In this document: positions 8,718 through 17,334 of the stretch, piece by piece
How the letters are laid out: each line of letters begins with the position of its first letter
Numbering within the stretch: position 1 is the stretch's first letter
DNA from: Streptomyces sp. NBC_01317
Lineage (GTDB): Bacteria > Actinomycetota > Actinomycetes > Streptomycetales > Streptomycetaceae
Reading direction: 5' to 3'
NCBI RefSeq assembly: GCF_035961655.1
Contig: NZ_CP108393.1
Coordinates: forward strand, 496,001 to 560,000
Length of the DNA stretch: 64,000 bases
Notes under the pieces: generated by a model
Databases searched by the model: none
What the model was told of the DNA's origin: nothing
What the model saw: the letters and a program-made list of their open reading frames with translations, nothing else
Program-made: the position numbers and the translations under genes

Positions 8718-9623
8718 GTGGCTGTCCTCGGACTGGGTTTGGCGGCGCTCGGCCGCCCGGAATACCTGACGGTCGGTCATGGCGCCTCCCTCGGCGCCGA
8801 CCGCTCGGTGGACGCGCTCCGCGCGCGCTGTGAGCAGGTGTGCGACGCGGCGTGGGCGGGCGGGATCCGGTGGTTCGACGCCGCCCGCTCGTACGGCCTG
8901 GCCGAGCAGTTCCTGTCCGGGTGGCTGACCGGGCGTGACGTGGCCGCCGACGCCGTCACCGTGTCGTCCAAGTGGGGTTACACCTACACCGCCGACTGGC
9001 AGGCGCACGCCGAGGTCCAGGAGGTCAAGGACCACTCCGCCGCCGCCCTGGCCCGTCAGTGGCCGCAGACGGAGGCGCTGCTCGGGCCCTGGCTGCGCCT
9101 CTACCAGGTCCACTCGGCGACGCTGGACTCGGGGATTCTCGACGACAAGACCGTCCTGCGGGACCTCGCCGCGCTGGGCGTACCCGTGGGCCTCAGCCTC
9201 AGCGGTCCCGGCCAGGCCGACACCCTGCGCCGGGCCCTGACGGTCCAGGTCGGCGGCGCGCCGCTGTTCTCCGCCGTACAGGCCACCTGGAACCTGCTGG
9301 AGCCCTCCGCCGGCGCCGCGCTCGGCGAGGCCAAGGCGGCGGGGTGGACCGTGATCGTCAAGGAGCCGCTGGCCAACGGCCTGCTCGCGGTGCCGGGGCC
9401 CGCGACACAGGCGCTCGGGGACCGCCCCGACGTCACCGCGCTGGCCGCCGCCCTGGACCGGCCCTGGGCCGACGTCGTCCTCTCCGGTGCCACCACGGTC
9501 GGCCAGTTGCGCTCGAACCTGACGGCGACCACCGCCCCGGTACCCGACCCGGACCGCCTCACCGCGCTCGCGGTCGACCCGGGGACGTACTGGAACCGGC
9601 GCTCGGCCCTGCGCTGGACGTAG
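8718..9623 (+). CDS. aldo/keto reductase family oxidoreductase
   Basis: NAD(P)H-dependent carbonyl reductase of the AKR superfamily, 301 residues from GTG 8718 (MAVLGLGLAALGRPEYL). Conserved features include the glycine-rich beginning, the catalytic Asp-Tyr pair in WFDAARSYGLAE, the Lys in SSKWGYTY and the LYQVHSATLD strand where most family members have His. The C-terminal NADP-binding region contains VLSGATTVGQLRSNL. No strong ribosome-binding site sits at the usual distance (a GGGAGG is about 20 nt upstream), and no better in-frame start is seen. The substrate is unknown. Confidence 0.85.
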   Translation: MAVLGLGLAALGRPEYLTVGHGASLGADRSVDALRARCEQVCDAAWAGGIRWFDAARSYGLAEQFLSGWLTGRDVAADAVTVSSKWGYTYTADWQAHAEVQEVKDHSAAALARQWPQTEALLGPWLRLYQVHSATLDSGILDDKTVLRDLAALGVPVGLSLSGPGQADTLRRALTVQVGGAPLFSAVQATWNLLEPSAGAALGEAKAAGWTVIVKEPLANGLLAVPGPATQALGDRPDVTALAAALDRPWADVVLSGATTVGQLRSNLTATTAPVPDPDRLTALAVDPGTYWNRRSALRWT

Positions 9624-9723
9624 GCACAACTCCGCTCCCCCACCGGTACGCACACGGACCACCTGCCACAATCGGCGCAGCGTTGGCGTGTGACAGAGCA
9701 TGCCGCGGACCTCGGAGGATCCT

Positions 9724-10764
9724 GTGCCGCTGACTTCGGAGCCGCTGCGGAAGCTGGGCTTCCTGACCATCGGGCTCTTCGAGGACGCCGATCCCCGCCG
9801 GGGCCACGAATCGACCCTGGAGATCATCGAACTGGGTGAGCGGCTCGGTTTCGACAGCGCGTGGATGCGGCACCGCCACCTCCAGTACGGCATCTCCTCC
9901 CCCGTCGCGGTCCTCGCGGCCGCCTCGCAGCGCACCAGCCGTATCGAACTGGGCACCGCCGTCATCCCCCTGGGCTGGGAGAACCCGCTGAGGCTGGCCG
10001 AGGACCTGGCGACGGTCGACATCCTGTCGGGGGGCCGCCTCAACCCGGGTATCAGTGTCGGGCCGCCGATGCACTACGACCAGGTGAAGGAGGCGCTCTA
10101 CCCGGACACCGCCGAGGTCGAGGACTTCAGCTACGCCCGGGTGGAACGGCTCCTGAGCTTCGTGCGGGGCGAACCGGCCACGAACTTCAGCGGCACGGAG
10201 GGCTTCGAGGTGTTCTCCGACCGCGTCCAGCCGCACGCCGCCGGTCTGGGCAGCCGCATGTGGTACGGCGGAGGGAGTCTGCGGTCCGCCCGGTGGGCCG
10301 GCGAGCACGGGATGAACTACCTGACCAGCAGCGTCGTGAAGGCGGAGGAGTCCGAGGACTTCGCGGAGATCCAGCTGTCGCACATCCGGACCTTCCGCGC
10401 CCACCACCCCGACGGCGACCGTGCCCGCGTCTCGCAGGGGCTCGTCGTGATCCCCACGGACAGCGCGTCGTCCGAACAGCGGGCGAGGTACGAGGAGTTC
10501 GTCGCGAAGCGGACACCGCGTACGACCACACCGCAGGGTCCCGCGCGCATGTTGTTCGCGCGCGACCTGGTCGGCACCTCGGCGGAGATCGCCGAACAGC
10601 TCTACGCCGACGTCGCGTTCCGGGAGATCGACGAGGTGGCGTTCGCGCTGCCGTTCACCTTCGACCACGAGGACTACGTCCAGATTCTCACCGACATCGC
10701 CACGAAGCTCGGCCCGGCGCTGGGCTGGCGGGCACCGGAGAGGGACCAGCCGGACGACGACTAG
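9724..10764 (+). CDS. LLM-class flavin-dependent monooxygenase
   Basis: Bacterial luciferase-like TIM-barrel enzyme using reduced FMN or F420, 346 residues. I choose GTG 9724 because GGAGG (9714-9718) sits 5 nt before it; an in-frame ATG at 9700 lies upstream of that site. Recognisable features are the RLGFDSAWMRHRH strand, IELGTAVIPLGWENPLRLAEDLATVDILSGGR spread over 95-130 and GPPMHYDQ. The terminal TFDHEDYVQILTDIA helix is usual. The gene ends 15 bp before the beta-lactamase start, so the two are probably cotranscribed. The substrate is unknown; family members oxidise aldehydes, alkanesulfonates or F420-dependent substrates. Confidence 0.88.
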   Translation: MPLTSEPLRKLGFLTIGLFEDADPRRGHESTLEIIELGERLGFDSAWMRHRHLQYGISSPVAVLAAASQRTSRIELGTAVIPLGWENPLRLAEDLATVDILSGGRLNPGISVGPPMHYDQVKEALYPDTAEVEDFSYARVERLLSFVRGEPATNFSGTEGFEVFSDRVQPHAAGLGSRMWYGGGSLRSARWAGEHGMNYLTSSVVKAEESEDFAEIQLSHIRTFRAHHPDGDRARVSQGLVVIPTDSASSEQRARYEEFVAKRTPRTTTPQGPARMLFARDLVGTSAEIAEQLYADVAFREIDEVAFALPFTFDHEDYVQILTDIATKLGPALGWRAPERDQPDDD

Positions 10765-10779
10765 AAGGGAAGCAGGATC

Positions 10780-11703
10780 TTGGGGTCGAAAGAATCAACA
10801 GCCCTGTCGCGCCGCCTGTTGCTGGCGGCGGGCTCCGGGACCGCGCTGGCGGGCATCGTGCCGCTGGGGACGACCGCGTACGCGTCGGGTCGGCGTGACA
10901 ACACGCCACTGGCGCGGCAGTTGCTCGACCTCGAAAAGGAACGGTCCACCCGGCTGGGGGTGTTCGCCCACGACGTGGCGACGGGCAGGACCGTCCTCCA
11001 CCGGGCGCACGAACGCTTCCCGATCTGCTCGGTGTTCAAGACGCTCGCCGTCGCGGCCGTGCTGCGGGACCGGGACAGGGACGGTGAGTACCTGTCCCGG
11101 CGCGTGCGGTACACCGAGCAGGATGTCGTACGGTCCGGGTACGCACCGGTCACCGGCCTGCCCGCCAACCTCGCCCAGGGCATGACGGTCGAGGCCCTGT
11201 GCGCCGCGAGCATCACCCACAGCGACAACACCGCCGCGAACCTCCTGCTCGGAAAGCTCGGCGGACCGGCGTCGGTCACCCTCTTCTGCCGCTCCACCGG
11301 GGACACCGTGACCCGGCTCGACCGGTGGGAGCCCGAGCTGAACTCGGCGGAACCGGAGCGGGCGACCGACACCACCGGCCCGTACGCCGTCGGCCGGACC
11401 TACGCCCGGCTGATCCTGGGCCACGCCCTCGACCCCGCGGACCGCGAACGGCTGACCGGCTGGCTGCTGGCCAACACCACGGGCGCCGCACGATTGCGCG
11501 CGGGCCTCCCCGACGACTGGACCGTCGCCGAGAAGACCGGGACGGGCGACTACGGCACCACGAACGACGTGGGAGTCGCCTGGCCCCCCGGCCGGGGGGC
11601 CGTCGTCCTGTCGGTCCTGTCCACCAAGCGAGACCCCGACGCCCCGGCCGACGACCAACTGATCGCCAGAACAGCCGCGTTGGTGACTGGAGCACTTTCC
11701 TGA
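10780..11703 (+). CDS. class A beta-lactamase
   Basis: Secreted serine beta-lactamase, 307 residues from TTG 10780. The N-terminus SRRLLLAAGSGTALAG is a twin-arginine-like signal, as in other Streptomyces beta-lactamases. All class A motifs are present: Ser84-x-x-Lys (SVFK), SDN beginning at 148, Glu184 in WEPELN (the Glu166 equivalent) and KTG at 252-254 (EKTGTGDYG). It should be catalytically active against penicillins. The TTG start follows a weak AGCAGGA site; no ATG or GTG alternative suits the signal peptide better. It is the second gene of a probable two-gene unit with the flavin monooxygenase. No BlaI/BlaR-type regulator is adjacent. Confidence 0.93.
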   Translation: MGSKESTALSRRLLLAAGSGTALAGIVPLGTTAYASGRRDNTPLARQLLDLEKERSTRLGVFAHDVATGRTVLHRAHERFPICSVFKTLAVAAVLRDRDRDGEYLSRRVRYTEQDVVRSGYAPVTGLPANLAQGMTVEALCAASITHSDNTAANLLLGKLGGPASVTLFCRSTGDTVTRLDRWEPELNSAEPERATDTTGPYAVGRTYARLILGHALDPADRERLTGWLLANTTGAARLRAGLPDDWTVAEKTGTGDYGTTNDVGVAWPPGRGAVVLSVLSTKRDPDAPADDQLIARTAALVTGALS

Positions 11704-11706
11704 CGG

Positions 11707-12048
11707 TCACCGCGACCGGCGAGCGTCACGTTCCGCGGCGGCGTGCCACCAACGCGGCGGGGACGGGGCGGTGACCTCCGAGGTCGGCTGGTCCGGGTGC
11801 AGTCCGAGCCGCCGCAGGTCGGCGGCTCGGACGCGGACGTCGAACCAGCCTCGCCAGTGCCCGTCAGGGCCGGGGCCGCAGGCGAGGTCCACCTGGATCT
11901 CGCCCTCGTCGAAGGGCATCCAGTCGATACCGCGGTCGCGCAGTCAAGCGCGCACGGCCGCCACGGGGTGCGGACAGCCCCGCACACTCTCGTAAGCCGC
12001 CACGGTGAGCCACTCGGCGCTGCCACCCGATGCGTTCATGGCGTCCAT
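11707..12048 (-). pseudogene. hypothetical protein gene interrupted by an in-frame TGA
   Basis: Reading from ATG 12048 gives 34 residues (MDAMNASGGSAEWLTVAAYE...), then TGA at 11946-11944, then the same frame continues as LRDRGIDWMPFDEGEIQVDL through PDGHWRGWFDVRVRAADL to a stop at 11707. Both halves have coding-like composition, and the sense of the break (VRA-stop-LRDRGIDW) suggests a TGG to TGA change. The downstream part could start at ATG 11919, but no ribosome-binding site precedes it. The product, about 112 residues if intact, is not a family I recognise. It neighbours another broken gene, which favours decay over a sequencing error. Confidence 0.6.
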
Positions 12049-12222
12049 GATGCACGAACCCCGACCGGTCACGAAGAGGCGGCCGGAATGCCGCTCATTC
12101 GGCACATGGTTTCCGTGGAGACATTTTTCTTTACTTGCAACTTGCCCCGCCCCGGGCTAATTTTACGCCGCGTCACCCGGGAGACGCCTCTCCCACCCCC
12201 ACATTCGATCGTCAAGGCTGGT

Positions 12223-12738
12223 ATGCGCAGCATGCTGTTTTTTTGCGAAGAACTCCGAGAAAACGGCGCCCCAACGGCCGCTACGCCACCGCGGCCATCG
12301 GCAGCGACGGCCCCCTCAACCCCGGCCACGCTCGGGCCGGCCGCCATCGGGCACCGCCACGACTGGGAGCACGTCGTGGTGTGGGTCAAGGACAACCAGG
12401 CCGAGTACGTCTCGGTGTCGCAGCACTCCAGCTACCAGGTGGCCGCCAGGTCGTCCATACGCTTCGACGGGAGCCACCCCAAGATCGTCTACCACAAGGA
12501 CGGCGCCTCCACCCACGCCTTCCGCTTCGCCGGCAACAACGACGAGCCGGCGGAGAACGCCACCGGCGGCTGGTTCTTCCCGCGCCTCGCCGGCTGGGAA
12601 GGCTACCCGCCGGGATTCCGCGACAAGCTCCTGAGTGCGAATTTCGGCTCCGCCTCGATCAAAATCAAGGACGGCGACTTCGACTACGCCCTTGAGCATT
12701 CCATGCCGGCCGGAATTCCCTTCAACCCCAACGCCTGA
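12223..12738 (+). pseudogene. NPP1/NLP necrosis-inducing protein, C-terminal remnant
   Basis: The last 140 codons encode an unmistakable NPP1 family C-terminus: the signature GHRHDWEHVVVWV, then WFFPRLAGWEGYPPGFRDKL and the closing NFGSASIKIKD and GIPFNPNA. Complete family members are secreted proteins of about 240-260 residues with a signal peptide and a conserved N-terminal half. Here the upstream sequence (12060-12330) has neither signal peptide nor N-terminal motifs, is unusually AT-rich for this genome in places, and the frame from ATG 12223 begins with unrelated residues. A short NGRYA-like match in another frame near 12270 may be residual. The gene is therefore 5'-truncated or frameshifted. 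NLPs lyse plant membranes; this copy should not. Confidence 0.75.
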
Positions 12739-12768
12739 CACAAAGGCGGAAATTGTACGTCGTGAGGG

Positions 12769-13263
12769 TCACGCCCCGGTGGTCGAGCCGGGGCGGACAA
12801 TCATCAGGATCGTGACCGTCGCCCAGAGCAGATTGAAGACGCCGGTCAGCATCGCCAGCCGGGCGGTCGTCGCGCGCTCGACCGCCACCTGTCCAGAGCC
12901 AGTGTCCGTGCCCGTGCCCGTGCCCGCGAGGGTGTCGAGGACGGCCTCCTGGGAGGGCAGGATCAGCAGGCCCAGGACGATCGCGGCCGCCGCCGTGAGC
13001 ACGATCGAGGTGATCAGCCAGGGGCTGCCCAGGACGTGCATGGAACGGGCCGTCGCGAGCCCGGCCAGCGGCACGGCCAGCCCCACTCCCGCGTAGACGC
13101 GGGACACGCGGTGCAGCACCCGTACCGTGGCGAGGTCCTCCCCGGTGTCCGGGGCGGCGGCCGCGCGCCGCGCCGCGGCGGGGAACATACTGGCCGCGAC
13201 GGTCACGGGACCGATGGCGATGATGGCGACCAGCACATGAACGGTGAGCAGGAACTTGGTCAT
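12769..13263 (-). CDS. DUF2269-like integral membrane protein
   Basis: Predicted membrane protein of 164 residues starting at ATG 13263 (MTKFLLTVHVLVAIIAIGP). Four transmembrane segments are visible: about 2-25, 62-80, 84-105 and 135-158. His8 in the first helix is typical of the DUF2269 group. A short repetitive segment (GTGTGTDTGSG) coded by a CCCGTG-type hexamer repeat joins helices 3 and 4 on the presumed cytoplasmic side. Function is unknown. It is transcribed away from the GlxA regulator gene across a 204-bp intergenic region and is plausibly its target, as such small membrane proteins are often regulated by their divergent neighbour. Confidence 0.75.
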   Translation of the reverse strand: MTKFLLTVHVLVAIIAIGPVTVAASMFPAAARRAAAAPDTGEDLATVRVLHRVSRVYAGVGLAVPLAGLATARSMHVLGSPWLITSIVLTAAAAIVLGLLILPSQEAVLDTLAGTGTGTDTGSGQVAVERATTARLAMLTGVFNLLWATVTILMIVRPGSTTGA

Positions 13264-13467
13264 CGGGAGAACGTCTCTTTCTGTGGTGCGGTCCGTGATC
13301 GTCAGGGCCACCGCGCTCACGCTAGGGCCGGCCGGTCACCTCTCTCCATGGGCTGGAACGACAGATGCCAACGGATTCTCGCCACACGTCCGAGCCGGGG
13401 TGATGAGGGGGTCGTGAAGAACACCCCAGGTACCAGGCACGGCGGGAACCCGTCTATCGTCTGTTTT

Positions 13468-14421
13468 GTGCATACGGTTGCGGTGCTGGCCCTGGACCAT
13501 GTGGTGGCCTTCGACATGGCCGTCCCGATCGACGTCTTCGGGCGCGTCCGCCTGCCCGACAGCCGCCGCCCGTACCGGGTGCGGGTGTGCGGGGTGACCC
13601 CGGAGGTGGCGGGCGACGCGTTCTCCCTCAGCGTGCCGTGGGGCCTGGAGGCGCTGGCCGACGCCGACACGATCATCGTGCCGGGCTGCTCCGAGCACGC
13701 GGGGCCGCCTCCCGAGGAGGCCTTGGAGGCACTGCGGACGGCGGCCGCGCGGGGCACCCGTATCGCCTCGATCTGTACCGGTACGTTCATCCTCGCCGCC
13801 GCCGGACTCCTGGACGGATTGGGCGCCACCACCCACTGGGTCGCCACCGAGGAGTTGGCACGCCTGTACCCGGAGGTGGACGTGCGCCCCGACGTGCTCT
13901 ACGTCGACAACGGGCAGCTGCTGACCTCGGCCGGGGCGGCGGCCGGGCTCGACCTGTGCCTGCATCTGATCCGCCGCGACCTCGGCTCCGCCGTGGCGGC
14001 CGACGCCGCGCGGCTGTCGGTGATGCCGCTGGAACGGGAGGGCGGCCAGGCGCAGTTCATCGTGCACGAGCAGCCGCCGGTGCCACGCGGGTCGGTGCTC
14101 GAACCGGTCCTGTCCTGGATCGAGGACAACCTCGGCCACGACCTCACGCTGGACACGATGGCCGCCCGGTGCGGGATGAGCGAGCGGACCTTCAGCCGGC
14201 GCTTCCGCGAGCAGACCGGCACCACCCCCCTGCAATGGCTGCTGCGCGCCCGCGTCCGCCGGGCGCAGTACCTGCTGGAGACCACCGGCCACTCCGTCGA
14301 ACGGGTCGCGGAACAGGCCGGGTTCGGCTCGCCCACCGCGTTCCGCGAGCGGTTCAAGCGGGTCGCGGGCACCACACCGCAGGCCTACCGCGCCTCCTTC
14401 CACAGCCCCGTACGGTCATGA
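13468..14421 (+). CDS. GlxA-family AraC-type transcriptional regulator
   Basis: DNA-binding regulator of 317 residues from GTG 13468 (MHTVAVLALDHVVAFDMAVP). The N-terminal DJ-1/PfpI-like amidotransferase-fold domain (1-190) has the nucleophile-elbow Cys in IASICTGTFILAAAGLLDG. The C-terminal double helix-turn-helix (about 215-315) contains CGMSERTFSRRF and VAEQAGFGSPTAFRERFKRV. Length and organisation are typical. These proteins sense small metabolites, but the ligand is unknown here. It is divergent from the DUF2269-like gene. The ApbE gene ends 11 bp beyond its stop on the other strand. Confidence 0.9.
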   Translation: MHTVAVLALDHVVAFDMAVPIDVFGRVRLPDSRRPYRVRVCGVTPEVAGDAFSLSVPWGLEALADADTIIVPGCSEHAGPPPEEALEALRTAAARGTRIASICTGTFILAAAGLLDGLGATTHWVATEELARLYPEVDVRPDVLYVDNGQLLTSAGAAAGLDLCLHLIRRDLGSAVAADAARLSVMPLEREGGQAQFIVHEQPPVPRGSVLEPVLSWIEDNLGHDLTLDTMAARCGMSERTFSRRFREQTGTTPLQWLLRARVRRAQYLLETTGHSVERVAEQAGFGSPTAFRERFKRVAGTTPQAYRASFHSPVRS

Positions 14422-14432
14422 GCCCCGTACGG

Positions 14433-15227
14433 TCATGAGCCGACGGACATGACCTGCGGCGGCAGCCCGACGACGTGGTGGTGGAACCCGCTGGTCGCCC
14501 AGGTGGTGCCGTCCGCGGTGACCGCGAAACCCTCCGTCTCCGGCAGGGCCTCCAGCCAGTCGCGGGCCCGCTCGCCCATGGCGTACGCGGCGGTCGCCCG
14601 TACATCCGCCGTGGTCAGCCCCGCCGGGCAGACCACCGTGATCGACGCGAGTCCGCCGGCCGGTGCCTCGCCCGTACGGGGGTCGATGATGTGGCAGCCG
14701 CGCTCGGCGGGACCCGAGGTGGCCACCCCCAGGTCGTCCCCGGCCTCGACGACCGTGGCGAGCGCGCCCGGCCGCAGCGGGTCGGCGATGCCCACCCGCC
14801 AGGGTCCGCCGAGGAGTTGGACGTCACCTCCGCCGTTGAGACAGACCGCGCCCGCGCCGGCCTCGGCGACCGTCCTCGCCGCCCGCTCCACCGCCCACCC
14901 CTTCACCAGCCCGGTCGGATCGAGCCCGCCCGCGTAGCCGGTCGTGAACCATCCCCCGCTCTCCCGCGCGGCCGCCGCGCACAGGGCCAGCACCTCGGGG
15001 ACGTCGGGGTCGCAGTCGGCCTCCGTCAGCTCGCCCCGGGCGAGACGGGTGATCTCGCTGTCCTGACGGTACGTCGAGAAGATCTCGTCGGCGCGGTGGA
15101 GCGAGGCGACGGCGGCGCGCAGCCCCGCGCGGACCCGGGCCCCGTCGCGCACGCCCCGGACGTCGAACGAGAAGACCGTCCCCATCGACTCCTCGACGTG
15201 GCGCAGGCGTTCGCTTTCGGCGGCCAT
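14433..15227 (-). CDS. apbE: FAD:protein FMN transferase (ApbE family)
   Basis: Transfers FMN from FAD to a Thr or Ser of target proteins through a phosphoester bond, outside the membrane. The 264 residues include the ESMGTVFSFDV start, DPTGLVKGWAVERA (103-116) and NGGGDVQLLGG (131-141), which form the flavin and Mg sites, and a C-terminal THR/SGPAERGCHIIDPRTG-type motif. There is no evident signal peptide, unlike many Gram-negative homologues. The start ATG overlaps the stop of the FMN-binding protein gene by one base (TGATG), so the two are translationally coupled. Its obvious substrate is the SGAS motif of that upstream protein. Confidence 0.93.
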   Translation of the reverse strand: MAAESERLRHVEESMGTVFSFDVRGVRDGARVRAGLRAAVASLHRADEIFSTYRQDSEITRLARGELTEADCDPDVPEVLALCAAAARESGGWFTTGYAGGLDPTGLVKGWAVERAARTVAEAGAGAVCLNGGGDVQLLGGPWRVGIADPLRPGALATVVEAGDDLGVATSGPAERGCHIIDPRTGEAPAGGLASITVVCPAGLTTADVRATAAYAMGERARDWLEALPETEGFAVTADGTTWATSGFHHHVVGLPPQVMSVGS

Positions 15228-15823
15228 CAGACCCCGGCCTTGTCGAGGGCGCTCTGGAGCGAGTCCTGGTAGCCCTTGCTGGTGTAACTGGCGCCCGAGA
15301 CGGCGTCGATCCCCGCGCTCTGCGCCGCGACGGCGGCCTGGTTGAGCTGGGGGACGGCGTTGGCGGTGACCGACTTGCTCTGCGCGTCGGAACCGGGCGC
15401 CTGGACGGCCGCCGCCTTGACGATCTTCGTGCCGCTGAGGGTCAACTGCACCTGGACGGGCCCGTACTGGGTGTCGACCGCGTCACCGAGCACCGTCCGC
15501 ACGCGCGGCGGCGCGGGCCGGGCCGGGGCCTTCGGAGCCGGTACGCCGGCGTCCTGGCCATCCGCGTCCTCGGCACCGGCGTCCCGGGCGCCCGCCGAAG
15601 GAGCACCGGCGGCCGGGGCGTCGGCGGCGGAGTCACCGGCCGAGGGGGCGTCGCCCGCCGCCTGCGGTGCCCCGGCCGGGGGCGCGGCCACGCCGCCCGG
15701 CGGCACGGTCGCCACCGCCACCGACGATCCGCCGGGCTGCTTCAGCGCGAGCAGCAGGACAACGCCCGACGCGGTCGCGGCGACACCGATCATGATCCGC
15801 CGCAGCGGATGTCTCCTCTTCAC
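15227..15823 (-). CDS. membrane-anchored FMN-binding (flavinylated) protein
   Basis: Extracytoplasmic electron carrier of 198 residues. A single N-terminal membrane anchor (about 8-27) is followed by a long Ala/Pro/Gly/Asp linker (about 35-100) and a C-terminal FMN-binding domain (about 110-198). The motif SGASYT (176-181, in DAVSGASYTSKGYQDSLQ) matches the (S/T)GA(S/T) sequence in which ApbE attaches FMN covalently. The linker should let the domain reach across the cell wall or between partners. It lies between the ferric-reductase-like gene (10-bp gap) and apbE (1-bp overlap), so the three form one operon moving electrons from cytoplasmic NAD(P)H to the outside. Confidence 0.9.
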   Translation of the reverse strand: MKRRHPLRRIMIGVAATASGVVLLLALKQPGGSSVAVATVPPGGVAAPPAGAPQAAGDAPSAGDSAADAPAAGAPSAGARDAGAEDADGQDAGVPAPKAPARPAPPRVRTVLGDAVDTQYGPVQVQLTLSGTKIVKAAAVQAPGSDAQSKSVTANAVPQLNQAAVAAQSAGIDAVSGASYTSKGYQDSLQSALDKAGV

Positions 15824-15833
15824 GGGGTGTGCC

Positions 15834-17207
15834 TCACATCTCGAAGGATTCGTGGTGGATGCGGCGGGCGGGCACGCCCGCCGCGCGCAGGGCCTCGTAG
15901 GACTGGCGGGCCAGCCCGGTGGGACCGCAGACGTAGACGTCGTGGTCGTCGATGTCCGGCAGCAGTTCGCGCAGCCGCTGCGGTGTGATCTCCGGTCTGA
16001 CGCCGTCGGGTCCGTTGACGGCGTACAGGAGTCGCGCGCCGCGTGCGGACGCGATCCGCCGCAACTCGCCCCAGAGCGCGAGGTCTTCGGTCTTGCTGGC
16101 CCGGTAGAGCAGGGTCAGGTCGCCGGGTTCGCCGGGCAGCGTCTCGAACAGCGCCCGCATCGGGGTGATCCCGGCGCCGCCCGCGATCATCAGCACTTTC
16201 TCCTGGCTGCGCCGGGCCGCCGTCATCGCCCCGTACGGACCCTCCGCCCAGACCCGGGTGCCGGGCCGCAGCCCGGCCACGGCCTCGCTGTGCTCGCCGT
16301 TCGCCTTGACGGTGATGCGCAGCAGGTCGGGGCGCGGGGGTGCGGACAGGGAGTACGGGTTGGAGCTCCAGCGCAGTCCGTCCGTGAGGAACCGCCAGCG
16401 GAAGAACTGTCCCGGCTGGGCGCCGAGCCGGTGCAGCCGGCGCCCGGTGATCAGGACGGAGACGACGCCGGGTGATTCGTAGACGGTCTTCTCGACCCGC
16501 ATGCGGTGGCGCCGGTTGAGCCGGATCGGTGCCAGGACGCGGTACCAGAGCAGCAGGACCCCGGCCGCGCCGTAGAGCGCGTACCAGGCGGTGCGGGCCA
16601 TCGGGTTCGCCACGAACTCGGCTCCGGCGGCCAGTTGGTGCCAGAAGGTCAGGTAGACCGCGACATAGGTGAGGAGGTGCAGGTAGTACCAGGTCTCGTA
16701 GCGCATCCTGCGCCGTACAGCCCGCGCCGAGACGAAGCCGATCAGCAGGAGGATCGCGGTGCCGATGGTCGCCTCGATCATGCGCGGGAAGTCGACGACG
16801 AGGATGACGGTCTGTTCCACGAAGCCGGTGTTGGCCTGGACGGAGTATCCGCCGATGGTCAGCAGGAGGTGGGCGAGGACCAGGCTGACCGCGTACCGGC
16901 CGCTCATCGCGTGCCAGCGGGTCACGCGGTCGGAGCCCACCCGCCGTTCCAGCGCGGGGACCCGGGCCATCAGCAGGATGACGATCGCGATCGTGTAGCC
17001 GCCGAGGAGTCCGGTGAGGCGGCCCCCTCCGATCAGCCACTCGGCCATGTCCACATGGACGACCGGGGTGTTCTGCCACCACAGCGCCATGACGGCCACG
17101 GCGCCGGCCCAGCACGCCACCAACAGGGTTCGCGCGCCCGACCGTTGAGGGCGTATCGCGCGCATGGTCTGCCGTCGCGCGGCCCGGCCGTTGTGCATCA
17201 TCGCCAA
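15834..17207 (-). CDS. ferric-reductase-like transmembrane NAD(P)H oxidoreductase
   Basis: Membrane flavo-heme reductase of about 457 residues. The N-terminal half has six or so transmembrane helices of the ferric-reductase type, with His pairs suited to two hemes (WHAMSGRYAVSLVLAHLLL and WYYLHLLTYVAVYLTFWH). The C-terminal half is a ferredoxin-NADP-reductase module: FAD motif RWSSNPYSLS, NAD motif IAGGAGITPMRALFE and the terminal VYVCGPTGLARQ. The start is uncertain: TTG 17207 has GAGGAG 7 nt upstream, while ATGATG at 17201 would be 13 nt away. It would pass electrons across the membrane to the FMN-binding protein encoded next. Confidence 0.9.
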   Translation of the reverse strand: MAMMHNGRAARRQTMRAIRPQRSGARTLLVACWAGAVAVMALWWQNTPVVHVDMAEWLIGGGRLTGLLGGYTIAIVILLMARVPALERRVGSDRVTRWHAMSGRYAVSLVLAHLLLTIGGYSVQANTGFVEQTVILVVDFPRMIEATIGTAILLLIGFVSARAVRRRMRYETWYYLHLLTYVAVYLTFWHQLAAGAEFVANPMARTAWYALYGAAGVLLLWYRVLAPIRLNRRHRMRVEKTVYESPGVVSVLITGRRLHRLGAQPGQFFRWRFLTDGLRWSSNPYSLSAPPRPDLLRITVKANGEHSEAVAGLRPGTRVWAEGPYGAMTAARRSQEKVLMIAGGAGITPMRALFETLPGEPGDLTLLYRASKTEDLALWGELRRIASARGARLLYAVNGPDGVRPEITPQRLRELLPDIDDHDVYVCGPTGLARQSYEALRAAGVPARRIHHESFEM

Positions 17208-17334
17208 GGGAATGCTCCTCGATTCGCCCACGTGCCAGCCCATACGGATTTCGGCGGCGGCGAGTTCAATCGGAGAGCGGCCCGGAGCGGGGACTTCGCA
17301 CTTCGGTGGTTCCTCCCGGACCACCTGTACGGAT

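Noticed and set aside
15560..15700. Repetitive GC-rich segment
   Set aside because: It codes for the Ala/Pro/Gly linker of the FMN-binding protein; not a separate DNA repeat.
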